This document shows positions 20,764-32,036 of a stretch of 64,000 nt of DNA, in pieces (position 1 is the first letter of the stretch; each line of letters starts with the position of its first letter). Origin of the DNA: Fragilaria crotonensis. Its lineage: Eukaryota > Bacillariophyta > Fragilariophyceae > Fragilariales > Fragilariaceae. The translations under genes were made by a program, and so were the position numbers. Location: contig JAKSYS010000198.1 in the NCBI GenBank assembly GCA_022925895.1, positions 26,361 to 90,360 of the forward strand. The letters are read 5' to 3'. The notes beneath the pieces are model-generated. The model saw only the letters and a list, made by a program, of their open reading frames with translations. It was not told the DNA's origin and made no database searches.

Positions 20764-22068
20764 TTAGTCCTCATCTTCGTCACTCAAACTGTATTCTTCG
20801 TCTTGCCCGTCGTCAAACATCTGGTCGTCATCGTCCGATAGTACGAGGCTTCTCCACGACGTCCCATTATCGGAAAGCAGGACACCATAATCCCATGTAA
20901 TGTTCACCAATCCTCTCTTTCGAACCTTGACTTCAACGGCAGACCCATAATGGATACCTTCGATCAACACTCGGATGAATCTTAAGGCAGGTTCTGTGTA
21001 AGCACATTCGATTGGATACATCGTGTCCATTTCTTTCAAGAGTGCGACTAGTCCACTTTGAGACAGCTGATGAGAACGCGGCATCTGCGACCCTCTCACA
21101 CATATTCCAAAGTCTCGAAGTTCGAAGTTGTCTAGATCACAGTGGAGTGTCCTTAGAATGTCCATTGTCTTGTTGTACTCAAGCATGAAATGATTGTATT
21201 CATGGTTGAACATAACATCATCGAAAACCTCCACAGGCAAAGGGTCTTCCATAAACAACGAATCGTCGTCAATGTCGAAATCATGATTAGCGTCGAAAGA
21301 ATCGAAACCCAAATTATCCGTAACGTGCTCGACAATTTCATCTTGGTCAAGTTCCGAGGTAAGCAGCATCTCCACAAATCTTTTCATTTGCCTTCGAGTG
21401 ACGGCAGTATTCGTGGCATCAAACGTGGATGGTCCCACCAAATCGACGAAAGCGCAGCACTCCTCGGTTGTCAAGAAGTGACGGAAGTTGTCCGCTGCAG
21501 GGAGTTCCAATTGAAACACTTGATCATGATCCGGTACACCCGAAAATCCAAAGATACGTGCGGCACAAACGACATCCCAAAGACACACGGTGGTGACTCC
21601 CGTCCCATGGACACCCGCAAGGGCCGCGCTACTCCCTCTGGCATCAGCGTGTTCTCCGATCAACCACGACAAGCGCCCCATTATCATGGCAATGCGTTCT
21701 ACGTAGACTGAGTTCGGATCCACGTCTAGCCATCTGGCAAGAGAGTGGATCCCACGAGATGTGTTCGCAATGCAGAATTTCGGAATGAAGTGACACTTTC
21801 TCATCTGCGGGAAAGTCTCTGCAAGATAGAAGCGCTCTTGGGAATCGTCGTCGAGAGGAAGGATTTCAAAATCATCACGAGACGGCAATGTTTGTTGGAA
21901 GAACCATTCCGGTGTTAGCACGTCGTTGGCAATTCCACGATGCGCGCATACCCAGGAGTAAATTGAATGAAAGTTCAAAAATGATGCGATATGGTCCACT
22001 ACAAGGCCATCAAGGTCCATAAAGGTGCTGCAACAACGATTACTGTCATCGTCATCGTAGCCAATCAT
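20764..22068 (-). CDS. F-box-like acidic protein
   Basis: A 434-residue protein reads from ATG 22068 (MIGYDDDDSN). An in-frame extension upstream lacks ATG, so I chose this start. Residues ~18-55 read LDGLVVDHIASFLNF and CAHRGIANDVLTPEWFF, the L-x-x-L...I-x-x-F-L pattern of an F-box-like helix set. The middle is mixed helical with acidic loops (DANHDFDIDDDSLF). The C-terminus is strongly acidic and ends YSLSDEDED. A substrate adaptor of an SCF ubiquitin ligase is possible, but the F-box match is weak and no repeat domain follows. Confidence 0.55.
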   Translation of the reverse strand: MIGYDDDDSNRCCSTFMDLDGLVVDHIASFLNFHSIYSWVCAHRGIANDVLTPEWFFQQTLPSRDDFEILPLDDDSQERFYLAETFPQMRKCHFIPKFCIANTSRGIHSLARWLDVDPNSVYVERIAMIMGRLSWLIGEHADARGSSAALAGVHGTGVTTVCLWDVVCAARIFGFSGVPDHDQVFQLELPAADNFRHFLTTEECCAFVDLVGPSTFDATNTAVTRRQMKRFVEMLLTSELDQDEIVEHVTDNLGFDSFDANHDFDIDDDSLFMEDPLPVEVFDDVMFNHEYNHFMLEYNKTMDILRTLHCDLDNFELRDFGICVRGSQMPRSHQLSQSGLVALLKEMDTMYPIECAYTEPALRFIRVLIEGIHYGSAVEVKVRKRGLVNITWDYGVLLSDNGTSWRSLVLSDDDDQMFDDGQDEEYSLSDEDED

Positions 22069-22942
22069 TGAAATTCGCCCCTCTTCACACGCTGTGACAA
22101 CTCCCCATAAGCAAACGACAATATCCTGCGTGAAATTCAAGCCGAAGTCCGAACTCGAGTTTGGATGCAAGAGTTTTGAAGCTAAAGCGGAATACCGAGC
22201 CCTAGTAGCTCGTGTATTTCGAATTTTCGCGTTTTTCTACTCTCTCCATACTGTAATGACGATGGCAGACAATGCTTGGGGGTCGAGCAGAAGCGATCCA
22301 GACGGCAATCGTTGTTCCTTACCCCTCTGTCTTGAATAGTTTCTCGTCACCCGAGACGGAACCAACAACTCTGGAAGGTCTGGTAAATGACGGTTTTGGG
22401 AGGGACTTACTGTACTTAAATTTCATGTCTACTGGAGTACTGGCGCTCTAAACTATGGACACTGCAGTATTGTAAAGTCGGAATACAACGCACTACCGGT
22501 AGTACTCAGTACTGTCACAATGGACACGAAGTGCTCAGTAACGGTTCCATAGTCTACTACCGGTACGACTAATGTGCAGGGTTTGGGCAACTGACGAGGT
22601 AAAAGGCTCATTCAATATTTCCAACCTAAGTTAACCTTCCAGATTGTCTTCGAGATTCATGTGGAGCATGTGTCTGCATCCAGCATCATCGAACCAATAT
22701 GAAGAATCACAACTCACAACCCGAGCAATTTATTAACTGGGAGTAGCACGCCACCGCTGTCGCATATCCCGAGGAGGCACTCGACCCACCCGGTTGGACG
22801 CCACCAGGTTTGGTGTAGGTAGTCATGACGATTATGGTTCCAGATGAAGATCATGCTTCCTGTATGGCACCTTGTTGATTTTCCACTTCGGTGAACACAT
22901 ACTACAGTACTGACTAATGCATCATGTTTCATTCCGATCATT
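22069..22942. other. Intergenic, GTAC-rich in its middle
   Basis: No gene is supported. Bases 22430-22570 are dense in AGTACT and ACCGGTAGT words. The part near 22700-22930 is probably 3' flank of the large membrane-protein gene. Confidence 0.5.
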
Positions 22943-25131
22943 CTACTTTTTCCCCTTGAATGCTTGAATCTTTCTCGCTAAGACCCTCCTCCAACACCAC
23001 GCCATGACAATAATGATTGCGGAGCTAATCGATGTGATTGAAAGAAGTGCACGGTCTTGATTACCAAGCAACAATCCACCGTAGAGCTGCTGTGAAGTAC
23101 TGAAGGCCGACTTCATAAGGCTGTACACGCACAAGTGAAAAATGGTGCCCCAAATAATGCAAGTCCGCATGTACGTATTCTGCAAGGTTTTCAGCTTGTT
23201 TTTCTTGAATCCACGAAACACTTCGTTCTTATCTCTCTTTCCCAAACCTGAACCAAGTTTGGTTGGGATCCACATAAATCTGCCCGAACACGATATGAAG
23301 GGGTCGGCCAGGTGCAAGAGTCCCATCGCAAAGTTGGTCATCGCAATCTTCACTATGAAACTTGCCAGCAAACCACTGCTGATCCACATTTTCCCCATGG
23401 CACGGAATGAGAATTCGGTATCTGGCCTTACCAAAGCGCGACTTTTTGCATAGTCACTATTCAGGCAAATTGTTCGATTCCCGTAGAACGTTAGATTCTC
23501 GGCTGGAAGCAGAACGCGGCACGTGTTTGGATTTCGTCTTGCACACATGTGTGCCGGCGACTCTTTGGTAAATCCCAACGGACCGACTTGTGAGAGCGGA
23601 AAGATCTCCGTTCGAAACGCAAACAAGTACTGCATGGGGAAATTGCAGCTTTGACAAGACTTGCCTGCGAATTCATTGATCTCGGAAAGGATTGGGGGAC
23701 GGTCATCATCTTGGTTTCAAAGCTTGGCTGCAGTGGAATAAGCTTGTCACATATCTCATCGATAATCGCGAAGCGTTCGTAAACATATTTTCCATCAAGG
23801 TAGCAAGGATCTCCACGCAAAAAATTAGCAAGGACGATGGCCAAGTCAGGGTCAGTCAAGTATTCCATCACGTATTTGTAAATCCAAATCGAGGACACAA
23901 AAATGATGATGAACATTTTTTGGTCTGCACCGAACAAAAACCTCTTAATGGCAACCATGTAAGGCAGTCGAAAGACACGAAGAGGGGTAGGGAAAAAGAG
24001 CGCAACGATAACGTAAACGGAATAGATATTTGATGCGACATCCACTTGATAAAGGAGCAGCATAATGCCTGCCTTGGCCGCTTGTTTTGATGCATCACTC
24101 AGCTTACTCCTGGTCGGATTGATGCTGGGTTCCCCGACGTCCGTCGCGTTCAGCTGCGCTTCGTTATAGTTGTCTGGATTGATCAAGTCATCATTCGTGT
24201 GTGCAGGACAAGCCAGGGGAGACCTGAGGCAAATGCGAGCAACCCAACACACCTCCAGATTATCGATTCCGAAGAATCTGGTAAACCCTGTACTAGGGAT
24301 CCGAGGGCATCCACATTTCTCGTCCACACATGTGGCGCTCAACGCTGTTAGCTTTGCCGCTTCTCTGGCGCTTCCGCAGTATCCAGGAAAGAATGATCCA
24401 AATTCTGCAGCTGGGTAGGCCGTTATATCGGCCCATTTAGCTTTGTTCCCCGGTACCTCACGAACAGACCCTGATGCCGGAATGGTTGGGCACGTGTGGT
24501 CGCCAAGGCTATCACTTACTCCATAGCGCGATGTGTCATTTAACAATGCCTTCTGAAATCTGAACAAGTGCGACCACTGTTTCACAGCAATTGTATAATT
24601 AGTGATTTCCAATACCTCGGCCCGGAGCTCTTCAAGGCCAGCTTGTCGATCGAATGGCTTGCACATCTCCGCTTTCAACGTCAGGCCACCGACATCTAGA
24701 CCATCCGGCACGAGGACAGCTGGATTCAGCAAGGCAAGAGAAATTAGGATGAAGAATCCTGACAGGAAGATATTCGCCTTGTACTTGATAGGCCGCCAGC
24801 CTGGAAACGTTTGAATTGAAAGAGGCATTGCCTTGACTTTCCCCATGAGAAGGCCACACACAATTTTCTCCATCCAAGCGGAAAATCCTCCGCTTTCCTG
24901 CAGGTTTACGCTCCCACCGAAATCTTTCTCAGCGCGTAACGTCGCGGTCTCGGCATCAGTGCATTGACGAAGTGATTTATTCACATAGTAATTTGCAACA
25001 AAGCAAACATCAAGAAATACCAGTATGCCGAGCATACCAAAAGTCATAGACCTTTCCTCCTCCGGCTCGTCGGCCACAAAGGAATCAGGAGAAGCTGTTG
25101 GGAAATCGAAAAAGGAGTCAGATTCCGACAT
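22943..25131 (-). CDS. Large multi-pass membrane protein, function unknown
   Basis: About 730 residues start with ATG at 25131 (MSESDSFFDF). The frame to ~23720 and the frame to 22943 join if one base is restored in the TTT run at 23715-23717. The joined text then runs through DDRPPILSEINEFAGKSCQS without a stop. Hydrophobic segments lie near residues 30-47, 118-138, 350-372 and 395-415, with more in the C-terminal part (LLASFIVKIAMTNFAMGLL, SSAIIIVMAWCWRRV). A Cys-rich loop between the second and third (CVDEKCGCPRIPSTGF, VCWVARICLRSPLACP) suggests an extracellular disulfide domain. I recognise no family. A channel- or receptor-like protein is only a guess from topology. Confidence 0.55.
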
Positions 25132-25679
25132 GGTGATTACGTTTTCGATTGCTCAAGTTGTGGAATGCAACCTTCGGAACTCTGATGATGTACCCAAAAA
25201 TGTTGGCCAATTGTCAATTGCGTAAAGATCCCGAAAAAAGTTGAACATCCTGCACAGAATTTGGACGCGATCGGGAGAGCTCGGAGTATACCACTGTGCG
25301 TGTAACAGTACGGTACCGCTAAGTATTGTTGGCGCGTGTAGGACTACTAAACGTACGAGTACGCCTTGACAGTATGCAGTATGCATGTTTGTCCTCGGGG
25401 AGTAGACTGACTTCACTGTACTGGTACTGTTGGTCCTAAAGTACTGTAGTACAAAAGGGGTGAAGGCCAGAGAGGCAATGTCGACTGTATCGACAGAGTT
25501 CGAGATGTCGAGAGTCCAGACGCCTGACTCGAGAGGAGCGCCTCACGATGCTCGCATGGCACATCTCATACACTCCACACTTGTACATGCCTCGATGGCA
25601 GTCCAAGTGTTCTAAGCCTGCGCCAGCTACCGGCACCATACAGAAGTAGGACCGTTGCGCCTAGAGGTATTCGCCAACT
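25132..25679. other. Divergent promoter region
   Basis: This separates the large membrane-protein gene (minus) from TFIIE-beta (plus). It contains GTAC-rich sequence near 25280-25450. No coding sequence is supported. Confidence 0.5.
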
Positions 25680-27242
25680 ATGTCCAACAAGTACTCTTTT
25701 GACTTCCTTAGATCGGAGCATACGCTCGGAGGGACCGATGCCCCTCGCCCAGTGCGTCCGAACGTACCCACTCCCTCGATTCAGACCTCGATTGAGACGG
25801 TATCAGCGGAGTCAGTTGCCCATAAGCCAGATCTCGAAAAGCAAGCTGACATTCTGCGCTTCTTAAAGGCGCATCGCTCTGCCGGATATTTATCACCTTC
25901 TATTATCTATAGAGGAACAGGTATTGATCTCGATGAAGCCGACGAAGCGGTTGCTTTGTTGTTAGAAAAGAACCCAAAGATAAGCATCGAACAAGTTCCT
26001 GATCCAGAAAACCCTCAAATTATGCTTTCCACGTATGCGTATCAGTCCAAATTCAATCATGTGCGTGACCGTGCTACCCTGTTGGCCCAAATCAACCGCT
26101 CCAAGTATGGTGTGGACCAGCGAGACTTGAATGACTGCTACGATGGCGTCGAAGAAGACATCAAAGACTTGTACCGGGCAGGAGATATCATCGCTGTGAA
26201 CAACTCAGAAGACAGAACATGCGTCCTCTTTCCTCGCGGCGAGACATTCTTGGTGGAGCTAGACGGCATCATTAGCATCGGAAAGAATGCGACTAACGGG
26301 GAGAATCCATCCAATGGAACTAGTACCTCGGATCCTGCTGTGAAGCTATCATTGGAGCGCAATGGCAAACCAAAGATTGTTTGCCTCGAGACCGATATTG
26401 ACCCGACAAAGCAAATTCGCCGCGGAGAAGCGGTCTGTACTGGTGGCCATTGGTTTCGAGTGTCCAGTGCCGTACGACCTGGCGTGTCGTTGGAGGAACA
26501 ACCGGCCCGAGCGCAAGCACCTCTGAGTGTAACGTCGTTGACAGAACTCAGTAAAAGAAATTTGGTGGATGGATACATTCGTCCCTTCAATGACAAAACC
26601 TTACCTATCGATAAGCCGCTTTCCGAAGAAGCGATTGAAAATCTTAACAAGGCAAAGGAAGCGCGCAAGTGCCTCCACAAGCTTGTAGGTGGCAGAGGCC
26701 ATTCAACCGGCGCCGTGTCGCAGCTCCTTTCCAACCTCGCTCACTCATCCAATCCAACTGCGTTGGCAGCATCCTTTTCGTCGGGAGCGCACGGCCACAG
26801 AAAGAGACCAGCGGCACGAAATAAAGCCGAGGGGTCAAATTCGAATCTCGATCATGCCCGGAATGATGCAAAGGCTGTGCAAGAAGCCGCATCCGATCTA
26901 AATTTGCCGCTATACACACATGCACGCAGACATGGATGTACCACTGATGTTCGCGAGATGTACCTCCAGACGAGACTATTAGTTCCTACCGATGAAAAGG
27001 AACTCTACAATGTTCTAGTGGAAAACAAGTTATTGGAGCCCGGCGAGGCGTGGCGACGTCCCAAGCTGGCGAAGAAGGCTGATGTTGATAATGACGGAAA
27101 GAAAAAGAAGAGACGATACTATGAACGGAAGAACCAGAGAATGACGAATATTCATTTGGTAGGCACCACTGTAGGTGCTCTGCTAGCAGACGCTGCCGAG
27201 AAACAAAAGCAGGGCAAGTCAGTAGGTGACGGAGGAATGTAA
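25680..27242 (+). CDS. GTF2E2: General transcription factor TFIIE, beta subunit
   Basis: A single exon of 520 residues. TFIIE-beta helps recruit TFIIH to the RNA polymerase II pre-initiation complex. Residues ~50-120 (EKQADILRFLKAHRSAGYLS) and ~125-200 (FNHVRDRATLLAQINRSKYG, FLVELDG) fit the tandem winged-helix core, the first starting with the L-x-x-L-K family pattern. The C-terminal part has DVREMYLQTRLLVPTDEKEL and a basic block, KKKKRRYYERKNQRMTNIHL. The latter corresponds to the K-R-R...T-N-x-H-L end of TFIIE-beta. A long Ser/Gly/Ala insert (~340-400) makes it larger than the ~290-residue animal protein. The start is the first ATG of the frame. It is tail-to-tail with the next gene, 35 bases apart. 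Confidence 0.8.
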   Translation: MSNKYSFDFLRSEHTLGGTDAPRPVRPNVPTPSIQTSIETVSAESVAHKPDLEKQADILRFLKAHRSAGYLSPSIIYRGTGIDLDEADEAVALLLEKNPKISIEQVPDPENPQIMLSTYAYQSKFNHVRDRATLLAQINRSKYGVDQRDLNDCYDGVEEDIKDLYRAGDIIAVNNSEDRTCVLFPRGETFLVELDGIISIGKNATNGENPSNGTSTSDPAVKLSLERNGKPKIVCLETDIDPTKQIRRGEAVCTGGHWFRVSSAVRPGVSLEEQPARAQAPLSVTSLTELSKRNLVDGYIRPFNDKTLPIDKPLSEEAIENLNKAKEARKCLHKLVGGRGHSTGAVSQLLSNLAHSSNPTALAASFSSGAHGHRKRPAARNKAEGSNSNLDHARNDAKAVQEAASDLNLPLYTHARRHGCTTDVREMYLQTRLLVPTDEKELYNVLVENKLLEPGEAWRRPKLAKKADVDNDGKKKKRRYYERKNQRMTNIHLVGTTVGALLADAAEKQKQGKSVGDGGM

Positions 27243-27277
27243 CGTCGTTCTTTGCTATTAGTTCTGACTGTTAGATG

Positions 27278-28085
27278 CTATGCTTCCGTGCTGGGATCTT
27301 TGGGATTGTCGTCATCATCGGCATCATCGTTCTCGATGTATCGACGGCCAATTATAGTAGATACATACCACGTCGCTAGGATGAGAATGGGTATCCCTAT
27401 GACAAGGATGAGAATCGTAACAACGGCTGCCGCCGCCGGTCTCTTCGTCCAGTTCATTACTCCGTAGATAGCGTCATCGTCGGTAGCAGGATCGCTATCA
27501 TTTCTGTTGGGATTGCCGATACCAGACGCAGCTTGAATGCCGGTCCATGTGAGGTACGCGGCACTCAGTATATAGACCCATAACACTTGTTTCAATCGTA
27601 TTGGAATCCGATTAATGATGAACCCATCAATCCAGATTTCAAGCATGATAATGCCATGTTTCATAATGTTAAGGTACGTCACAGGTCCTCCTTTGTAATC
27701 CAGTGTCCAGTAGAGAAGAGTAATCATGACTTCGACATTGGCTGCAGTGGTAAATGTTCCCCAGGCGAATCGTGTGAGGAAGCCGACAGGTTCTTGAGAC
27801 ACAGGAAGGATCGTACGGGAGAAGCTAAGTGTCTGATAAAGAACGGAAAGGAGTAGCCCCAATGCGTCAAATATGCTAACCAGAAGCTTTTTGGTTCAAG
27901 GAAATCGATCAAGGTGGCTATCCACACTTGGGTGACCAGACCAGAAAGCCGAGCTTGACGCCGGTGAGAAGGTGAGGACGAGGTCGGAAGGTGCGTTCCA
28001 GGTCAATAGTTTTTCCATTCGCATCGGCGGTGCTCCACATGCCGAGTCGCCATTCGTTGAGGAGTGCCTTGCAACAGTCCATCAT
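27278..28085 (-). CDS. Multi-pass membrane protein, FAR-17a/AIG1-like
   Basis: The reading frame is rebuilt from three minus-strand segments joined at homopolymers, AAA at 27945-27947 and TTTTT at 27888-27892, giving about 268 residues. I chose ATG at 28085 (MMDCCKALLNEWRLGMWS). The frame is open further upstream but has no ATG there. Hydrophobic segments include VTQVWIATLIDFL, LGLLLSVLYQTLSF, VMITLLYWTL, IMLEIWIDGFII, VYILSAAYLTW and VVTILILVIGIPILILAT. The pattern HGIIMLEIWIDG between helices, and six predicted helices, recall the FAR-17a/AIG1 family, whose animal members hydrolyse hydroxy-fatty-acid esters. The family call is tentative. The C-terminus is acidic (DDADDDDN). Confidence 0.5.
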
Positions 28086-29043
28086 CGTTTCTTTGGCAAA
28101 TAAATCAGGCTCAGAGGCCTTTAGTAGGAGGGAAGTCCTCGTTTCAAAGAAAGTATCAATCGGCGAATCTTTACGTGATACGTCATCTGAACATACTGCA
28201 AGTTGCTTTTCGACTGATTTTGAGGGAAAGTACCGGTACAAGCACTTGTACCGGTATACTACAATTTATAGTACGCCTAAACTCGGAATTGTCTTGATTT
28301 ATGGGGGCCGCCTGCAAGTCGCGTGCAGTGTCAAGTCGCTGAAAGATTTGGTTCTCGTCCATCGTCAACACTTTTGCATCCAATACTGCAGAACTGGTAC
28401 CTGGGTATTGCGTGCAAAGTGCAAAGAACATTGCATACACTACGAGTCTGAGCAACTCTACCAGGTGCATACCAGCATAGCAACGACCAGCTCACAGAAA
28501 TTCGCCTAGGTTCGCACATCATGGATTCGGGAAGAACATTGAAATGCCGGTATGAACTCTGACCATTTCGCAACAGCGACATGCTTGTGGATCGACCAGC
28601 TGGAGTCGGCACAATCACATACAGTGAAGGAATTCGACGGATTACGGTACTATGAAAGCAGAAGGTGCTTGTCGTGATGGGCTGTCTTGTCAACCCTGAC
28701 ACCTCACATTAATGATCATGTACGATTTGATCGAATACAGTAAGGACCTGTTGATCATCATTTTTGTTGAAGCTCAGTGCTCTTTTGAACGACGTGTTTG
28801 AACATCAAAACTGTTCATCACCAGGACGTCGACGTCAGCTCCTCACTGATCTTTCCTTTCTCCGAGCCCACGGCTCTTACAAGTTCAAGTCGGTTACCGC
28901 GTTCCCTCGCCTGAAAAAGGTGAAGCGATTCCATGTGCCGCCACAAAAGTATAGACACAACTCGAATAGATGCGGTGTCTCCCAATCAACTTTGCTACAA
29001 CCAATCAGCCAGCACGGACTTGAAACTGCGCAATGAATTGGTA
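28086..29043. other. Intergenic region
   Basis: About 0.96 kb without a confident gene. A minus frame from ATG 28470 has a signal-like start (LLRLVVYAMFFALC) but soon runs into GTAC-rich DNA and shows no domain. An upstream exon of the preceding gene could hide here. Confidence 0.4.
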
Positions 29044-30456
29044 CTACGCTGACTGGAGCTGTTTGGCTTTCCGTTCCAACGATTCCACAACTCCTGCGAC
29101 AACGGCACGACCGTCACGAACGTATTTGTCGTACACTTCGAGTGCCTTGCGTCGCATGGCACATCGGGTTTCATTGGACATGGCTTCTAGAATACCAACC
29201 GACTGCGAGGCATTTTCTTCTCGGATCGACACACCCGCATCCTTCCAATCAACAAGCTCCGAGCTGAAAGGCCAAACCCAGTCATCAGCATAAACGAGTG
29301 GGATCGCTCCACAACTCAATTGTTCTGTAAAGCGATAGGAGAAAAGATTGTCACCCCTGGGACAGGCACCGAAGATACTCGTTTTGGCGAGCATTTTAAA
29401 GGCAAGCACGGGGCTTTCGGTATTGAAATGCCGACACAATGGACACCTTGCTGCCCCTAGTACAAGCACATCACTTCGATCTCTAAAGGTGACGGAAAGT
29501 GTGCGGCGCACTTCTGAGCGTAGTAAGCCAGAAAAACCGAACAGAATTGTCCTGTTGGTTTCGTTGCACGCTTCCACCGCAGCCCGTTCTGACTGAGTCA
29601 ATTGGCAGGGGTTTACTGCAGGCGGGGGAAGACCCAAGTCTTGGTCAGGGTGAAGTTGCGACTTGCTGGCAGACTGAGCCACAATGCGTAGTTTCGAGCC
29701 ATACTGCCTCTTTCTTTGCAACAATGGTGCCTTTGGACCCCAGCCTCCACAATCCCAAACAATGAGTGACGCTGTGTTTGGGGCGTTGGTGAAAAGGGGA
29801 GTGGTCATGATAGCATCGTAATCCGGGAAAGTCGAGCGACCGGAATACACGCGTCCGGGAAGATCCATGTTCTTAATCGGACCCCATCCGTAATATGGAT
29901 AGTTACGTTCATCGCACGTGTCCTGGTCGAGGAAGACGTAGTATCGCGTGGTGTTTGAAATAGCTAGTTTCCCTTCGTTCAAGTCTTGCCAGGCTGTAGG
30001 ATGAAACCACGGATGGTTGATGACACCATCCATTAATTCCCTCCCACGCATTCCTCGATACACGTGAGTTGCTTCCGTTTGATTGACGGCATTCCATCCA
30101 AAGGCGGTCAGCAACAGCATGGCCGGTGGTGGAGCGTTGTTCTTCGGAAGGTTCATCCACAGTCGCTTCGCATTTAATGTTGCATCCCACGGTAGAGTCT
30201 TGTCGTTCAGTGGCGAGGCTGGAACAAGAAACTCTTCTGTAGCTAAACTCACATTGCGGAGAGCATTGTTGTCATGGTACAGCTGCATCTTCATCAGAAG
30301 TGCATCGTTGGCCAGGGACGATGCTATAACCGACGATGACGAGGCAACGAGATGAAACACCGAATTAAAGTAAGTCGAAGTGCGGCTTCCAACAGCAGCC
30401 TGTGATATTAACATCACGGCGAGAAGGCCTACAGCCAGTAGCGTCCTCCTTTGCAT
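29044..30456 (-). CDS. Exostosin-family (GT47) glycosyltransferase
   Basis: A single-exon, 470-residue type II protein. MQRRTLLAVGLLAVMLISQA is a basic-then-hydrophobic signal anchor, placing the enzyme in the Golgi lumen. Family blocks are TRYYVFLDQDTCDERNYPYY, TRTILFGFSGLLRSEVRR (start of the C-terminal lobe), SIFGACPRGDNLFSYRFTEQ and LSCGAIPLVYADDWVWPF. The last two are the donor-binding heart of exostosin and plant GT47 enzymes. Several N-x-T/S sites are present. It probably transfers a sugar from a nucleotide sugar to a cell-surface or secreted polysaccharide; linkage and sugar are unknown. It is divergent from the sulfotransferase at 32037, with a hAT derivative between them. Confidence 0.88.
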   Translation of the reverse strand: MQRRTLLAVGLLAVMLISQAAVGSRTSTYFNSVFHLVASSSSVIASSLANDALLMKMQLYHDNNALRNVSLATEEFLVPASPLNDKTLPWDATLNAKRLWMNLPKNNAPPPAMLLLTAFGWNAVNQTEATHVYRGMRGRELMDGVINHPWFHPTAWQDLNEGKLAISNTTRYYVFLDQDTCDERNYPYYGWGPIKNMDLPGRVYSGRSTFPDYDAIMTTPLFTNAPNTASLIVWDCGGWGPKAPLLQRKRQYGSKLRIVAQSASKSQLHPDQDLGLPPPAVNPCQLTQSERAAVEACNETNRTILFGFSGLLRSEVRRTLSVTFRDRSDVLVLGAARCPLCRHFNTESPVLAFKMLAKTSIFGACPRGDNLFSYRFTEQLSCGAIPLVYADDWVWPFSSELVDWKDAGVSIREENASQSVGILEAMSNETRCAMRRKALEVYDKYVRDGRAVVAGVVESLERKAKQLQSA

Positions 30457-31173
30457 TATGTGGTTGATGTCTATGAAGTACTCCGCCGTGTTTGCATTGC
30501 ATTTGGAGAACAGGTAAGATACACAAGTACAATCATTGTCGGAGCACCACTTCTGGAACTTGTTGTTTTGTACCGCGTACTGTACAGTACACTAGTAGTA
30601 CGACACTACCGCAGATTCTCCCCCTACAACAAAGAGAGTTGAAGAGCGGGCTCTGGTGGAGGCAGTTTTGGCATTAAAAAGGGTTCTCGACGTACGGGAG
30701 TATTTAATACTCCGTACCAGTACTGTATATACCCGTCCAAAATGCGACAGTAGATAGTCCTCTACTCACTTGCTGTTTCTTGGTATTGTGAGCTTAGTTT
30801 GTTTGTTGAACTGCAATACAGGTCATCATTCAATCAGTGATGAGAGCAATTAAAGCTCTCCAAGCAGATATTAAAGCCTTCCTCAGTAGATTCCACACAA
30901 CAAACCTAAATCCAATTTTAGGTGATAGCCCAACGCAGCCTTTCATTTCTCACACATGGATGCCTCCCTGGGTCTCTCAAAGTAACCCTGCATCCTAGGA
31001 AGTCTTCTTAGTCTTCCAGTCTTGTTCCTTTTGATTATGGTACTAGTAGTCCAGCCATCATCATCCATGTCACCAGCAGAACATTGTCTGGTGCACTGGT
31101 GCTACCGTCTCGCGTAGTGTACGGTACTGTAATCGGTACAGTAGTACTCGGCATCTCGACAGTAGCACTGTAG
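30457..31173. other. Upstream region of the exostosin gene
   Basis: No gene is supported. GTAC-rich words cluster at 30560-30610, 30690-30735 and 31090-31170. Bases 31174-31181 are the left target duplication of the short hAT element. Confidence 0.5.
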
Positions 31174-31181
31174 GTCACGGG

Positions 31182-31947
31182 CAGGCCGTGTAAAATTGGG
31201 GTACTTTCCTCAAATTGGGGTATTTTCCCCAATTTGAACTTGAAATCTACCCCAATTAAATATCACGTAGAATACGTAGGAAGTAGTATGATAGTATTGG
31301 CGGGTTGGCGGGAAGACCTCAGTGTTGATTTGGAGGGAAACCATGGAGCATGGAGTTGATTCTCCGTATTTCGAGTTGTAGTATATGTTATAAATTTTAT
31401 CAAACAAATTGACAATCAAATGCAGGCCAGCACGAAGCATACCAAGGGTATTAAGCCAACTCTTTTCCACGAGAAGTGGTTAATGGCTTATGCACTTCAC
31501 GTGACTGCTCGAGATGCTGCAACGGGCAGTTTTTGCCGAGGCTTGGGCTCCATTCAAACAATACTAAAGCAATTCTTTGGTGGTCTTGCAAATGTTTTCC
31601 CTGGGACTGTTGAGTCTGATTTTTCGTTGATTAATTGGGAAAAGGATGATTATCGTACTATTCTCACTGATCTTTCCCTCGAGGGGATCCTACACTGCAA
31701 ACAATACTTTGAATTGCTTGGTGTAGCTAATGAAATGAAGTAGTATTGATAAAAAATTGAAGATAATAGACAGGAAGTGTGGTCTACGTCGTAAACTTAC
31801 CTCCTAGTAGTAGTAGTACTAGTATAAAGCGTGGAGATGGTGCACCCGAGTTGCACCCCAGTTGGCACCCCATTTGAAGACCCAAATTCACCCCAGAAAT
31901 AGCCTATTCTGGGGTTTTTGGGGTATACCCCAATTTTACACGGCCTG
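31182..31947 (+). mobile_element. Internally deleted, non-autonomous hAT element
   Basis: A 766-bp relative of the element at 3134-5807. Its ends start CAGGCCGTGTAAAATTGGGG and form a perfect 22-bp inverted repeat. A perfect 8-bp target duplication, GTCACGGG, lies at 31174-31181 and 31948-31955. The interior keeps the transposase start and the last ~60 codons; the middle ~1.9 kb is lost. It could be mobilised in trans by the full-length element if their ends are compatible. Confidence 0.95.
31420..31743 (+). CDS. Truncated hAT transposase (mini-transposase) frame
   Basis: A continuous 107-codon frame starts ATG (MQASTKHTKG). It keeps the N-terminal words LFHEKW and VTARDAATG, crosses the deletion junction, and re-enters the transposase frame for GGLANVFPG, VESDFSLINWEKDDY and HCKQYFELLG. 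About 15 residues at the junction (FCRGLGSIQTIL) are read out of the ancestral frame. The product would lack the whole catalytic core but keep the C-terminal dimerisation block. It is either a chance survivor or a small protein that could interfere with the full transposase. Expression is unknown. Confidence 0.6.
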   Translation: MQASTKHTKGIKPTLFHEKWLMAYALHVTARDAATGSFCRGLGSIQTILKQFFGGLANVFPGTVESDFSLINWEKDDYRTILTDLSLEGILHCKQYFELLGVANEMK

Positions 31948-32036
31948 GTCACGGGTCACGACGTCACGAAACAGGAGTGCCTTTTTCACATCATTTTCAT
32001 AACTTCACACCATTCTAATCGGATTCACAAAATGCC

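Noticed and set aside
28183-28470. Minus frame with a signal-peptide-like start
   Set aside because: After about 30 residues it runs through GTAC-rich intergenic DNA and shows no domain. It is not clearly connected to the FAR-17a-like gene.
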